A stretch of DNA of 64,000 nucleotides, taken from positions 1,240,001-1,304,000 of the forward strand of contig NZ_CP094467.1 in the NCBI RefSeq assembly GCF_023347235.1, read 5' to 3'. The notes below the pieces were generated by a model that ran no database searches, was not told where the DNA came from, and saw nothing but the letters and a program-made list of their open reading frames with translations. The number at the start of each line of letters is the position of its first letter. The stretch's first letter is position 1. This DNA comes from Faecalibacterium sp. I4-1-79. Lineage in GTDB: Bacteria; Bacillota; Clostridia; Oscillospirales; Ruminococcaceae. Shown here in pieces: positions 33,117 through 40,774 of this stretch. Made by a program: the position numbers and the translations under genes.

Positions 33117-33165
33117 TTATGGCCTGTCTGCTCCCTGCCGGGGGCGGGCGGGTCATAATTTTTTT
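33117..33165 (+). terminator. Terminator of the threonine/aspartate operon
   Basis: A 12-bp stem with three G-U pairs (33117-33128 with 33147-33158), followed by seven T. Confidence 0.8.
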
Positions 33166-33178
33166 ACACACGGCGGCG

Positions 33179-33207
33179 TTTACACAAATTGCAAAGGGGT
33201 GTATAAT
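33179..33207 (+). promoter_or_regulatory. Promoter of the VanY-lgt gene group
   Basis: TTTACA (33179-33184), 17-nt spacer, TATAAT (33202-33207). Confidence 0.75.
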
Positions 33208-33267
33208 ATAGTTTGAATCTGTGCGGCGCACCGGCGCTGCAACTATGCCGAAAAGGAGCCCCGCCGC

Positions 33268-34089
33268 ATGAGTGAACCCACCCGTACCTCCAGAGCGCCT
33301 GCCGATAAGCGCCTGACCTATCAACAATGGAAGCGCCGCAAAATGCTGCGGCTGGCCCGCAACTGGGTGCTGTTTCTGGCCGGCTGCACGGCAGTGGTGG
33401 CGCTGCTGACCGGCGGCATCCTGTGGCTGCTGCCCAAGGTGCACGGTCTGCTGGCCGGGCCAAAGGTGTTTGCAGCCAGCGTGTACGACGGCACGGATTA
33501 TGTATTCGACGCCGCAGACGCGCGGCTTACGTTGGTGAACGCTAACCTGCCCTATGTCGCCGAGCCCGCCCCGCTGCTGGACACCGCCGACGAAGCTACC
33601 GGCCAGCAGCTGGAAGCCGAAGCGGCCATGCAGTACCGCAGTATGGCCGCCGCCGCGCAGGCAGACGGGGTCAGCCTGACCCTTGTGGCCGGTTATCAGG
33701 ACGCCGACACCCGGCAGGCCGCCTATGAAGCCCGGGTGCAAACCTACCGCGATAAGCGCAAGAGCGAAGAAGCCGCCGCCCGTCTGGCGGCTTCCATCCA
33801 GCCCGCCGCCAACGCCAACGAGCACGGCACCGGCTACGCGGCAGATATCCTCAGTGCGGACGACCCGCAGCAGAATACCAGCTTTGCCGAGACCCGCGCC
33901 TACGAGTGGCTTACGGCCTACGCGGCGGAATACGGCTTTATCCTGCGCTACCCGCAGGACCGACAGGCTGCCACCGGCATCGTGTTCGAGCCGTGGCACT
34001 GGCGCTATGTGGGGGTGGAAAACGCCCTTGCCATCCGCGCCAGCGGCCTGAGCCTGGAAGAGTTCATCGCCCTGCAACGGGCAGACTGA
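33268..34089 (+). CDS. VanY-type D-alanyl-D-alanine carboxypeptidase
   Basis: 273 aa. A basic cytoplasmic start, one membrane helix (about residues 31-55), then an extracellular M15B domain. Zinc-site motifs are visible: NEHGTGYAADIL (about 187-198; His and Asp ligands) and EPWHWRYVG near 242 (third His). It trims the terminal D-Ala from muropeptides. No van resistance genes accompany it, so a housekeeping wall role is more likely than glycopeptide resistance. It leads a co-directional group with the M16 pair and lgt. Confidence 0.9.
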   Translation: MSEPTRTSRAPADKRLTYQQWKRRKMLRLARNWVLFLAGCTAVVALLTGGILWLLPKVHGLLAGPKVFAASVYDGTDYVFDAADARLTLVNANLPYVAEPAPLLDTADEATGQQLEAEAAMQYRSMAAAAQADGVSLTLVAGYQDADTRQAAYEARVQTYRDKRKSEEAAARLAASIQPAANANEHGTGYAADILSADDPQQNTSFAETRAYEWLTAYAAEYGFILRYPQDRQAATGIVFEPWHWRYVGVENALAIRASGLSLEEFIALQRAD

Positions 34090-34132
34090 ATCAAATGCTC
34101 TGCGCTGCGGCACAGAGAGAAGGGAACTATCA

Positions 34133-35434
34133 TTGGAACGTACTCTCATTGCACCGGGCGTGCATCTTTCCTGCGACCCGGCTTCTAAATTCAACCGCTG
34201 CCGCATCAGCATCCACTTTGCCTTCCCGGCAGAGCGCAAAACGGCCACTGCCCATGCGCTTTTGCCGCTGGTGATGGAACGCGGCTATGCGGACTGCCCG
34301 GATATGACCCGCCTGACCAAAAAGCTGGCAAAGCTCTACGGTGCAGACCTGACCGTGGACGCCCGCCCCATGGGCTGCAACCATAACCTCTGCGTCAGTG
34401 TGACCGGCATCAAGGATGCCTTTGCGCTGGAAGGCGAGACGCTGACCGCCGAGTACACTAAAATCGCGCTGGGCGCGGCCTTTCACCCGTATCTCGTGGA
34501 CGGTTGCTTTGACCCGCAGGCCGTCAGCATTGAAAAGCAGATGCTGAAAAAGGGCCTTGAGGACGAGATCAACGATAAACGCATCTACTGCCTGCATCAG
34601 GCCAACCGGGAGTTCTTTGGCGACAGCCCGGCGGGCGTGCGGCAGGAGGGCTATCTGGAAGAGGTGGACGGCCTTACCCCGGCTATGCTGACCGATGCCT
34701 ACCGGCAGATGCTGCGCACCGCCAACATCGAGCTGCTGGTGCTGGGCTGTGACGCCGCCCAGACCGCCGCCATCCGGGACGCTTTGCTGGCAGAGCTTGC
34801 CTGCATCGACCGCGCCCCGCTGCCGCTGGTGGAAAACATGGCCATGCCCACCATTGCACCGGTGCACAAGACCGAAAACTACGATATGGTGCAGGCAAAG
34901 TTGTGTATGCTGTTCACACTGGGGCAGCCCATGCAGCCGCAGCAGCTGGCAGCCGTGCGCCTTGCCATGGCGCTGTACGGCGGCAGCGTGACCAGCCGCC
35001 TGTTTCTCAATGTGCGGGAGCGGGACCATCTGTGCTACTACTGCTCCTCCTCCTTCCAGAGCTTTACCGGCAGCATGGCGGTGAACAGCGGTGTGGAGCA
35101 CGCCGACGCCGCCCGCGCAGAGCAGGCTATTTTGAAAGAGCTTGCAGACCTGTGCACCGGCCCCATCACCGATGAGGAATTCGAGGACTGCCGCCGGGGT
35201 CTGCTCAGCGGTATGAACGGGGTAGAGGACAGCCTTGGCGGCATCGAGAGCTGGTACTACATCGAGGTGCTGCGCGCCGGTGCCAACAGCGCTGCACCCA
35301 TCCAGAGCCCGGAGCAGGCGCGGAATGCCCTGCGCGCCGTGACCAAGGACGAGGTGCGGGATATCCTGCGCCGCCTGACCCTCTCGGTCAGCTATCTGCT
35401 TACAAAGGAGGATGCTGCCCATGCCGCAGAATAA
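34133..35434 (+). CDS. M16-family peptidase-like protein without catalytic motif (YmfF type)
   Basis: 433 aa from a TTG start with an agaaggga site. It has the two-lobed M16 (insulinase) layout, but the first lobe lacks HxxEH: the matching region reads HALLPLVMERGY. In Bacillus such a non-catalytic member (YmfF) sits beside an active one (YmfH) and they are thought to form a heterodimer. The same arrangement is seen here, with a 14-nt overlap to the next gene. Confidence 0.85.
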   Translation: MERTLIAPGVHLSCDPASKFNRCRISIHFAFPAERKTATAHALLPLVMERGYADCPDMTRLTKKLAKLYGADLTVDARPMGCNHNLCVSVTGIKDAFALEGETLTAEYTKIALGAAFHPYLVDGCFDPQAVSIEKQMLKKGLEDEINDKRIYCLHQANREFFGDSPAGVRQEGYLEEVDGLTPAMLTDAYRQMLRTANIELLVLGCDAAQTAAIRDALLAELACIDRAPLPLVENMAMPTIAPVHKTENYDMVQAKLCMLFTLGQPMQPQQLAAVRLAMALYGGSVTSRLFLNVRERDHLCYYCSSSFQSFTGSMAVNSGVEHADAARAEQAILKELADLCTGPITDEEFEDCRRGLLSGMNGVEDSLGGIESWYYIEVLRAGANSAAPIQSPEQARNALRAVTKDEVRDILRRLTLSVSYLLTKEDAAHAAE

Positions 35435-36734
35435 CCAGACCTTGCTGGAAAAGACCGTGGCCGACCAGTGGCAGACCCTGCCCTCCGGCCTGACGGTGCT
35501 GGTGCGCTCCATGCCGGGGTATTCCAGCACCCATGTGATCTATGCCACCAAGTTCGGCTCCATCGACCGGGATTTCTGCCTGAACGGGCAAACGGTGCAT
35601 CTGCCGGCAGGCGTGGCGCATTTTCTGGAGCACAAGATGTTCGAAGACGAGGACGGCGACGCCTTTGCCAAGTACGCAAAGACGGGTGCCAATGCCAACG
35701 CCTTTACCAGCTTTGACCGCACCTGCTACCTGTTCACGGCCACCCAGCAGCTGGACGAAAGTCTGGACGTGCTGCTGGGCATGGTGGGCCACCCCTACTT
35801 TACCGAGCAGACCATTGCAAAAGAACAGGGCATCATCGGGCAGGAGATCAAAATGTACGACGACAGCCCGGACTGGCGGCTCATCACCGGCCTGTTCGAG
35901 TGCCTGTACCACAGCCACCCCATCCGCAGCGACATTGCGGGCACGGTGGAGAGCATTGCCGAGATCACGCCCGCCATGCTGTACGACAGCTGCAAGGCCT
36001 TTTATGCCCCGGGCAATATGGTGCTGGCTGCGGCCGGCAACACCACCATGGAGCAGATTTTGGCCGCCTGTGAGCGGCACGGTCTGATGGAGCCCCGCCC
36101 GGTGCAGAAGGTGCAGCGGCTGTGGGCACCGGAGCCCATGACCCTTGCCGCCACGGAAAAAACGCTGACCATGCCGGTTTCCAAGCCCTGCTTCGGCGTA
36201 GGCTTTAAGGAAGAGCCGTTGCCTGCGGACGATCTGCGCACCGAGGCGCTGTACGACCTTGTACTCAGTTGCATCGTGGGCGGGATGTCGCCCTTGTACC
36301 GCCGCCTGTACGACGAGGGCCTTGTGAACCCCGGCTTTGGCGGCGAGGTGCTGCGGGTGGACGGCTGCTGCTGCATCCTGTTCACTGGCGAAAGCGATGT
36401 GCCGGACACCGTGCGGCAGTTGCTGCTGGACGAGATCGCCCGGGTGCGCGCCGCCGGTGTGGACAGGGAAGTATTTACCCTGTGCAAGAACGAAAAATAT
36501 GGTCAGCTGATCGAAAATCTGGAAAACGTGGAGGACTCGGCCAGCCAGATGGCAGACTTTGCCCTCAGCGGCCAGACGGTGGCGCAGCAGATCTCCATGC
36601 TGGCCGGGCTGACCGCAGAGGATGCGGACGCTGCCTTGCAGCACATTCTGTGCACCGACCGCATGGCTACCATGTACATTCAGCCGGACGGCACGGCGCA
36701 GGCGGCAGAAGAGGACGAGGAGGAAGAAGAATGA
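35421..36734 (+). CDS. M16-family zinc peptidase with HFLEH site (YmfH type)
   Basis: 437 aa. Inverted zinc motif HFLEH (residues 67-71) with the downstream Glu in IIGQEIKMYDDSPDW. ATG at 35421 is preferred over 35412, since aaggagg touches the latter. Probably pairs with the preceding inactive paralogue to degrade peptides in the cytoplasm; substrate unknown. The C-terminal tail is a run of Glu. It overlaps lgt by 4 nt (ATGA), so translation is coupled. Confidence 0.9.
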   Translation: MPQNNQTLLEKTVADQWQTLPSGLTVLVRSMPGYSSTHVIYATKFGSIDRDFCLNGQTVHLPAGVAHFLEHKMFEDEDGDAFAKYAKTGANANAFTSFDRTCYLFTATQQLDESLDVLLGMVGHPYFTEQTIAKEQGIIGQEIKMYDDSPDWRLITGLFECLYHSHPIRSDIAGTVESIAEITPAMLYDSCKAFYAPGNMVLAAAGNTTMEQILAACERHGLMEPRPVQKVQRLWAPEPMTLAATEKTLTMPVSKPCFGVGFKEEPLPADDLRTEALYDLVLSCIVGGMSPLYRRLYDEGLVNPGFGGEVLRVDGCCCILFTGESDVPDTVRQLLLDEIARVRAAGVDREVFTLCKNEKYGQLIENLENVEDSASQMADFALSGQTVAQQISMLAGLTAEDADAALQHILCTDRMATMYIQPDGTAQAAEEDEEEEE

Positions 36735-37771
36735 CAAATCTGGTACAGTTCCCGGGTCTGGGACTGAGTTTTCACCTGAACCGCGTGGCTTTTACCATCG
36801 GCGGGGTCAGCATCTACTGGTACGGCGTGTGCATCGCAGTGGGTCTGTGTCTGGCACTGGTCTTTGCCTTCCGGCACAGTCTGGAATTTGGCGTAGACCC
36901 GGACAGCATGGTGGACGTCATCCTCATCGGCGTGGTGCTGGGCATCATCAGCGCCCGCGCCTACTATGTGGCTATGGCACCTTTTAAATATGAGAGCATC
37001 TGGGAGATGATCGCCATCCGGGATGGCGGCCTTGCCATTTACGGCGGCATCATTGGCGGCTTTTTGTTCGGCGGTCTGGCCTGCAAGTGGCGGGGCGTGC
37101 CGGTGCTGCCCATGTTCGACCTTACCGCCATGGGCTTTCTCATCGGGCAGGGCTGCGGCCGCTGGGGCAACTTTTTCAATCAGGAGGCCTTTGGCTGCAA
37201 CACCACCCTGCCGTGGGGTATGTACAGCGAGGCCACCCGCGCTTACCTGATGAGCAGCACGGTCACGGTACCCAAGGGCGTGGTCATCGACCCCAACCTG
37301 CCGGTGCACCCCACCTTTTTGTACGAGAGCATCTGGTGCTTTGTGGGCTTTTTCCTGCTGTTCCGCTACATCAAAAAGCGCAAGTTCAACGGCGACATCA
37401 CCCTGCGGTATCTGATCTGGTACGGCGCAGGCCGTTTCTGGATCGAGGGTCTGCGCACCGACAGCCTGATGCTGGTTCCCTCCATCGGGCTGCGGGCATC
37501 CCAGCTGATGGCAGGCATCGCCGTGGTGGCGGGCATTGCGGCAGAGGTGTACTTTACCCGCAAGCTCAAGGACAAGCCCCTGTTTGTGCCGCTGGCGCTG
37601 AACGCCGAGAACAAGGCGGCTCAAAAGAAGCTGGACGGTCCCATCTCCTTTGCAGGTAAGGACACCCAGCTGCTGGCTTCCAGCCCGCGCAAGCTGTTTT
37701 TGGAAAAGACCGAGGCCTATAATGCGCAGGTGAAAGCCGCCATAGAACAGACCGGGCAGAAAAAAGCGTAA
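36731..37771 (+). CDS. lgt: Prolipoprotein diacylglyceryl transferase
   Basis: 346 aa polytopic membrane enzyme that adds diacylglycerol to the lipobox Cys of prolipoproteins such as the OppA and DctP proteins of this window. Signature stretch GQGCGRWGNFFNQEAFG (about 137-153) with the essential Arg and Asn, DGGLAIYGGIIGG upstream (about 97-109) and HPTFLYES near 195. About 60 extra C-terminal residues are hydrophilic and Lys/Ala-rich, a cytoplasmic tail not typical of short Lgt proteins. Start ATG overlaps the M16 stop. Confidence 0.95.
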   Translation: MTNLVQFPGLGLSFHLNRVAFTIGGVSIYWYGVCIAVGLCLALVFAFRHSLEFGVDPDSMVDVILIGVVLGIISARAYYVAMAPFKYESIWEMIAIRDGGLAIYGGIIGGFLFGGLACKWRGVPVLPMFDLTAMGFLIGQGCGRWGNFFNQEAFGCNTTLPWGMYSEATRAYLMSSTVTVPKGVVIDPNLPVHPTFLYESIWCFVGFFLLFRYIKKRKFNGDITLRYLIWYGAGRFWIEGLRTDSLMLVPSIGLRASQLMAGIAVVAGIAAEVYFTRKLKDKPLFVPLALNAENKAAQKKLDGPISFAGKDTQLLASSPRKLFLEKTEAYNAQVKAAIEQTGQKKA

Positions 37772-37799
37772 AAATCTGCGCAAAAGGGGAAATTTCCTC

Positions 37800-37828
37800 T
37801 TGCAATCCGGTTTGGTTTTTGCTATAAT
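37800..37828 (+). promoter_or_regulatory. Promoter of rplU-rpmA
   Basis: TTGCAA (37800-37805), 17-nt spacer, TGC-TATAAT extended -10 (37823-37828). Strong, as expected for ribosomal genes. Confidence 0.85.
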
Positions 37829-37834
37829 ATTCTA

Positions 37835-37918
37835 GCCGCATGGTGTGGGCGCCTGAAATGGCCCGCTGTAAGGGCCTGCCTTTACGACCAGCGAGTACAA
37901 CGAAAAGGAATGAACAAA
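37835..37918 (+). ncRNA. Candidate L21 leader (autoregulatory mRNA element)
   Basis: The 84-nt leader between promoter and rplU can form cgctg/cagcg (37864-37868, 37889-37893) enclosing a gtaag/ctttac hairpin. Firmicutes carry a known L21 leader motif in this place; I assign it by position and rough shape only. Confidence 0.5.
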
Positions 37919-38230
37919 ATGTACGCAATCATTGTTACCGGCGGTAAGCAGTACCGCGTGGAGCAGGGCGACATCGTCTACATCGAAAAGCTGGACGTTG
38001 AGGCCGACTCCGAAGTGAAGTTTGATCAGGTTCTCGCTATCGGCGAGGAGGGTTCTGTGAAGGTTGGCGCTCCTGTTGTTGAGGGTGCTACCGTTTCTGC
38101 CAAGGTCATCAAGAATGGCAAGGGCAAGAAGCTGAACATCATCACCTATCGCGCAAAGAAGCACAGTGCTCGCCGTATGGGCCATCGTCAGCCCTACACC
38201 AAGGTTGAGATCACTGCGATCAACGGCTAA
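37919..38230 (+). CDS. rplU: 50S ribosomal protein L21
   Basis: 103 aa starting [17 protein letters not shown], the standard L21 beginning. An ATG at 37910 would touch the aaaagga site, whereas 37919 is 9 nt from it. C-terminal [19 protein letters not shown] is typical. It binds 23S rRNA domain II region. First gene of rplU-rpmA; no gene lies between the two. Confidence 0.98.
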   Translation: MYAIIVTGGKQYRVEQGDIVYIEKLDVEADSEVKFDQVLAIGEEGSVKVGAPVVEGATVSAKVIKNGKGKKLNIITYRAKKHSARRMGHRQPYTKVEITAING

Positions 38231-38244
38231 GGAGGTAAATTACA

Positions 38245-38496
38245 ATGGCACATAAAAAGGGCGTAGGCAGCACCAAGAACGGCCGCGATTCCGCAGCACA
38301 GCGTCTGGGCACCAAGCGTGCAGACGGTCAGTTCGTTCTGGCCGGCAACATCCTGGTTCGTCAGCGTGGCACCCACATCATGCCGGGTGAGAACGTTGGC
38401 AAGGGCAGCGATGATACCCTGTTTGCTCTGGTGGACGGCACCGTCCGTTTCGAGCGCGTGGGCAAGAGCGGCAAGAAGTGCAGCGTTAAGCAGTAA
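38245..38496 (+). CDS. rpmA: 50S ribosomal protein L27, short form without cleavable extension
   Basis: 83 aa. Starts [16 protein letters not shown], directly with the mature L27 N-terminus that reaches the peptidyl-transferase centre. Most Firmicutes encode a nine-residue extension cut by the protease Prp, whose gene lies between rplU and rpmA. Here neither is present: the gap to rplU is 14 nt, filled by an aaggagg site. Otherwise a normal L27. Confidence 0.98.
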   Translation: MAHKKGVGSTKNGRDSAAQRLGTKRADGQFVLAGNILVRQRGTHIMPGENVGKGSDDTLFALVDGTVRFERVGKSGKKCSVKQ

Positions 38497-38521
38497 CTTC
38501 TTTCTGAATAACTGCAATCGT

Positions 38522-38552
38522 AGAGCCGGACCCTCGTGGCCCGGCTCTTTTT
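38522..38552 (+). terminator. Terminator of rplU-rpmA
   Basis: agagccgg (38522-38529) pairs with ccggctct (38541-38548), followed by ttttt. Confidence 0.88.
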
Positions 38553-38592
38553 GATGAAATAAGGCTATGCGTTCGTGTAGCGCTGTTTGCAA

Positions 38593-38640
38593 GCCTTCCC
38601 CCGGTCGGGGGAAGGTGGCACGAAGTGCCGGATGAGGGCG
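38593..38640. repeat. Short palindromic intergenic repeat (REP-like)
   Basis: Hairpin ccttccccc/gggggaagg with a ggtc loop, then ggcac/gtgcc with a gaa loop and ggatgaggg. Same style as half of the 16280-16398 element. It lies between the rpmA terminator and obg. Confidence 0.6.
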
Positions 38641-38678
38641 CTGAAACGCAAAGGCCTATAAAGCTAAGGAGGGGCTGT

Positions 38679-39962
38679 ATGGCAGCACAGACTAACTTTA
38701 TCGACATCGCCACGATATGGCTCCATGCGGGCAAGGGCGGCGATGGCGCGGTGAGCTTCCACCGCGAAAAATTCGTGGCCGCAGGCGGCCCGGACGGCGG
38801 CGACGGCGGACGGGGCGGCGACATCATCTTTGTGGCGGACGACCATCTGTCCACCCTGATGGACTTCCGCTATAAGCGCAAGTATGTGGCCCCGGAGGGC
38901 GGCAAGGGCGGCGCAAGCCTGTGCCACGGCAAAAATGCCGAAAATCTGGTCATCAAGGTGCCGCTGGGCACTGTGATCAAGGACGCAGAGAGCGGCCTTG
39001 TTATCGCAGACCTGTCCGACCACACCCCGGTCACCATTGCTAAGGGCGGTCGCGGCGGCTACGGCAACGCACACTTTGCCACCCCCACCCGCCAGATCCC
39101 CAAGTTTGCAAAGCCCGGTATGCCCGGCGAGGATCTGCAGGTGACCTTGGAACTGAAGCTGATCGCGGACGTGGGTCTGATCGGCTTCCCTAATGTGGGC
39201 AAGTCCACCCTCATCTCCACCATCAGCGCGGCAAAGCCCAAAATCGCAAACTACCACTTTACCACCCTTGTGCCCACGCTGGGCGTTGTGTCGGTGGGCG
39301 AGGGCGCAAGCTTTGTCTGCGCCGACATCCCCGGCCTGATCGAGGGTGCCAGCGAGGGCGTCGGTCTGGGACACGACTTCCTGCGCCATGTGGAGCGCTG
39401 CCGCCTGCTGCTGCACGTCGTTGACGTTTCCGGCAGCGAGTGCCGCGACCCCATCGAGGACTTTGAAAAGATCAACGAGGAGCTGGCAAAGTTCAGCCCC
39501 GTGCTGGCCGAGCGCCCGCAGATCGTGGTGGGCAATAAGTGTGACCTTGCCACCGAGGAGCAGATCGAGACCTTCCGCCAGTATGTGGAGGGCAAGGGCC
39601 TGACCTTTGTGCCCATTTCTGCCGCCACCATGCAGGGCGTCAAGCAGCTGCCGGGGCTCGTGTACAACCGCCTCAAGGATATCCCGCAGGTGCCGGTGTT
39701 CACCCCCGAGTACAAAAAGCCGGAACCCAAGAAGAACGGCCACGACTTCACCATCCAGCGCATGGAAGCCCATGTGTGGAGCGTGGATGCCCCGTGGCTG
39801 GAGTATATTCTGGCCGGCAGCAACGTGGACGACTACGAGAGCCTGCAGTTCTTCCAGCGTCAGCTGGGCGAGAGCGGCATTCTGGACGCACTGGTGCAGA
39901 AGGGCGTGGAAGAGAACGATACCATCCTTATCGGCGAGTATCAGTTCGACTATATCTTCTAA
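38679..39962 (+). CDS. obgE: Obg/CgtA GTPase
   Basis: 427 aa ribosome-assembly GTPase. N-terminal glycine-rich Obg fold (GKGGDGAVSFHREKF, GGDGGRGGDIIF), then the G domain with GFPNVGKST (G1), DIPGLIEGA (G3) and NKCD (G4), and the C-terminal OCT domain (FTIQRMEAHVWSVD) found in Gram-positives. Start ATG at 38679 follows aaggagggg. The rplU-rpmA-obg order is widely conserved. It is followed 12 nt later by the Mini-III gene. Confidence 0.96.
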   Translation: MAAQTNFIDIATIWLHAGKGGDGAVSFHREKFVAAGGPDGGDGGRGGDIIFVADDHLSTLMDFRYKRKYVAPEGGKGGASLCHGKNAENLVIKVPLGTVIKDAESGLVIADLSDHTPVTIAKGGRGGYGNAHFATPTRQIPKFAKPGMPGEDLQVTLELKLIADVGLIGFPNVGKSTLISTISAAKPKIANYHFTTLVPTLGVVSVGEGASFVCADIPGLIEGASEGVGLGHDFLRHVERCRLLLHVVDVSGSECRDPIEDFEKINEELAKFSPVLAERPQIVVGNKCDLATEEQIETFRQYVEGKGLTFVPISAATMQGVKQLPGLVYNRLKDIPQVPVFTPEYKKPEPKKNGHDFTIQRMEAHVWSVDAPWLEYILAGSNVDDYESLQFFQRQLGESGILDALVQKGVEENDTILIGEYQFDYIF

Positions 39963-39974
39963 GGATAAAGCAGC

Positions 39975-40379
39975 ATGAACGAATCAGAAAAGATCGACCC
40001 GCGGGAGCTCAGCCCGCTTGCGCTGGCCTTTGTAGGGGACAGCGTGCTGGAGCTGCTGGTGCGCCAGCGTCTGGTGGAGCACCACCGCCTTTCCGCCGGA
40101 AAGCTGAATGCCGAAAAGGTCAAGTATGTATCTGCCAAGGCGCAGTTCAGAGAGGAGCAGCTGCTGGAGCCGCTGTTCACCGAGGACGAGCTGGCCGTGT
40201 TCAAGCGCGGGCGCAATGCCAGCAAGGCCAGCGTCGCCAAGCATGCCTCCCCGGAGGAATACCGTGCATCCACCGGCTTCGAGTGCCTTTTGGGCTGGCT
40301 GTACCTGAACGGACGGCTGGAGCGTGTGCACCAGCTGTTTGAGGTACTGTGGCAGCAGTTTGACCCTGACCAGAAATAA
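39975..40379 (+). CDS. mrnC: Mini-ribonuclease III
   Basis: 134 aa: an RNase III catalytic domain without a dsRNA-binding domain. The metal-binding signature AFVGDSVLELLVRQ (Asp22, Glu26) and the distal GFECLLGWLYLNGR (near 100) are intact. In Bacillus this enzyme matures the ends of 23S rRNA. It lies in an operon with obg, fitting ribosome assembly. In Bacillus it sits next to cysS instead. Confidence 0.92.
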   Translation: MNESEKIDPRELSPLALAFVGDSVLELLVRQRLVEHHRLSAGKLNAEKVKYVSAKAQFREEQLLEPLFTEDELAVFKRGRNASKASVAKHASPEEYRASTGFECLLGWLYLNGRLERVHQLFEVLWQQFDPDQK

Positions 40380-40386
40380 GAATGCG

Positions 40387-40448
40387 AAAGCCCGCTGCTT
40401 TCCGCACTGGAAACCAGTGGTGGAGGGCAGCGGGCTTTGCTTGTTGGC
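40387..40448. terminator. Branched terminator between mrnC and the Asn-rich gene
   Basis: Outer stem aaagcccgctgc/gcagcgggcttt (40387-40398, 40437-40448) and inner cactgg/ccagtg (40405-40410, 40414-40419). T tails are modest on both strands. Serves convergent genes. Confidence 0.7.
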
Positions 40449-40479
40449 ATCTGTGGTCCGTCAGATGCTGCTTACGCCA

Positions 40480-40668
40480 TCAGCGGCTGTTTTTTGCGTT
40501 GGTGGAACGGCTGTTGGTGGAGTTCTTGGCGCTCTCGTCATCGGCACCCTTGGTGTACTGGTTGGGGTGCTTGTGCTCGTTGGTGGCGCTGTTGGTGGTC
40601 TTGCTGCTGGTGCGGTTGGAGGTCTGGTTCTTGCAATTGGTACTGCGGTTCTCACTACGGTTTTCCAT
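40480..40668 (-). CDS. Small Asn/Ser/Thr-rich protein (62 aa)
   Basis: Starts MENRSENRSTNCKNQTSNRT with aaaggag 10 nt upstream. About half of the residues are Asn, Ser, Thr or Lys in irregular repeats; a more mixed centre reads NEHKHPNQYTKG. It is hydrophilic, with no signal and probably little fixed structure. Similar Asn-rich small proteins recur in gut Clostridia, by recollection, without a known role. It lacks the GPR site of small acid-soluble spore proteins, so I do not call it one. A longer frame upstream (to 40953) runs into the methyltransferase gene and is not used. Confidence 0.6.
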   Translation of the reverse strand: MENRSENRSTNCKNQTSNRTSSKTTNSATNEHKHPNQYTKGADDESAKNSTNSRSTNAKNSR

Positions 40669-40774
40669 GGTGTGAATGCTCCTTTCGGTCGTTGCTGTGG
40701 GGGCGGGGCCGCCCTCACAGTCCATAGTGTGGCCGCAGCCGGCGGCTTTATACATCCCATGGGAGGAAAAGAAT

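Noticed and set aside
33268-34089. Glycopeptide resistance determinant
   Set aside because: VanY-type enzyme alone, without vanH, vanA, vanX or a van sensor; a wall-maintenance role is more likely.
40382-40727. Plus-strand small ORFs rich in Trp, Cys and Leu
   Set aside because: Antisense of the Asn-rich gene and terminator; biased composition and no site.
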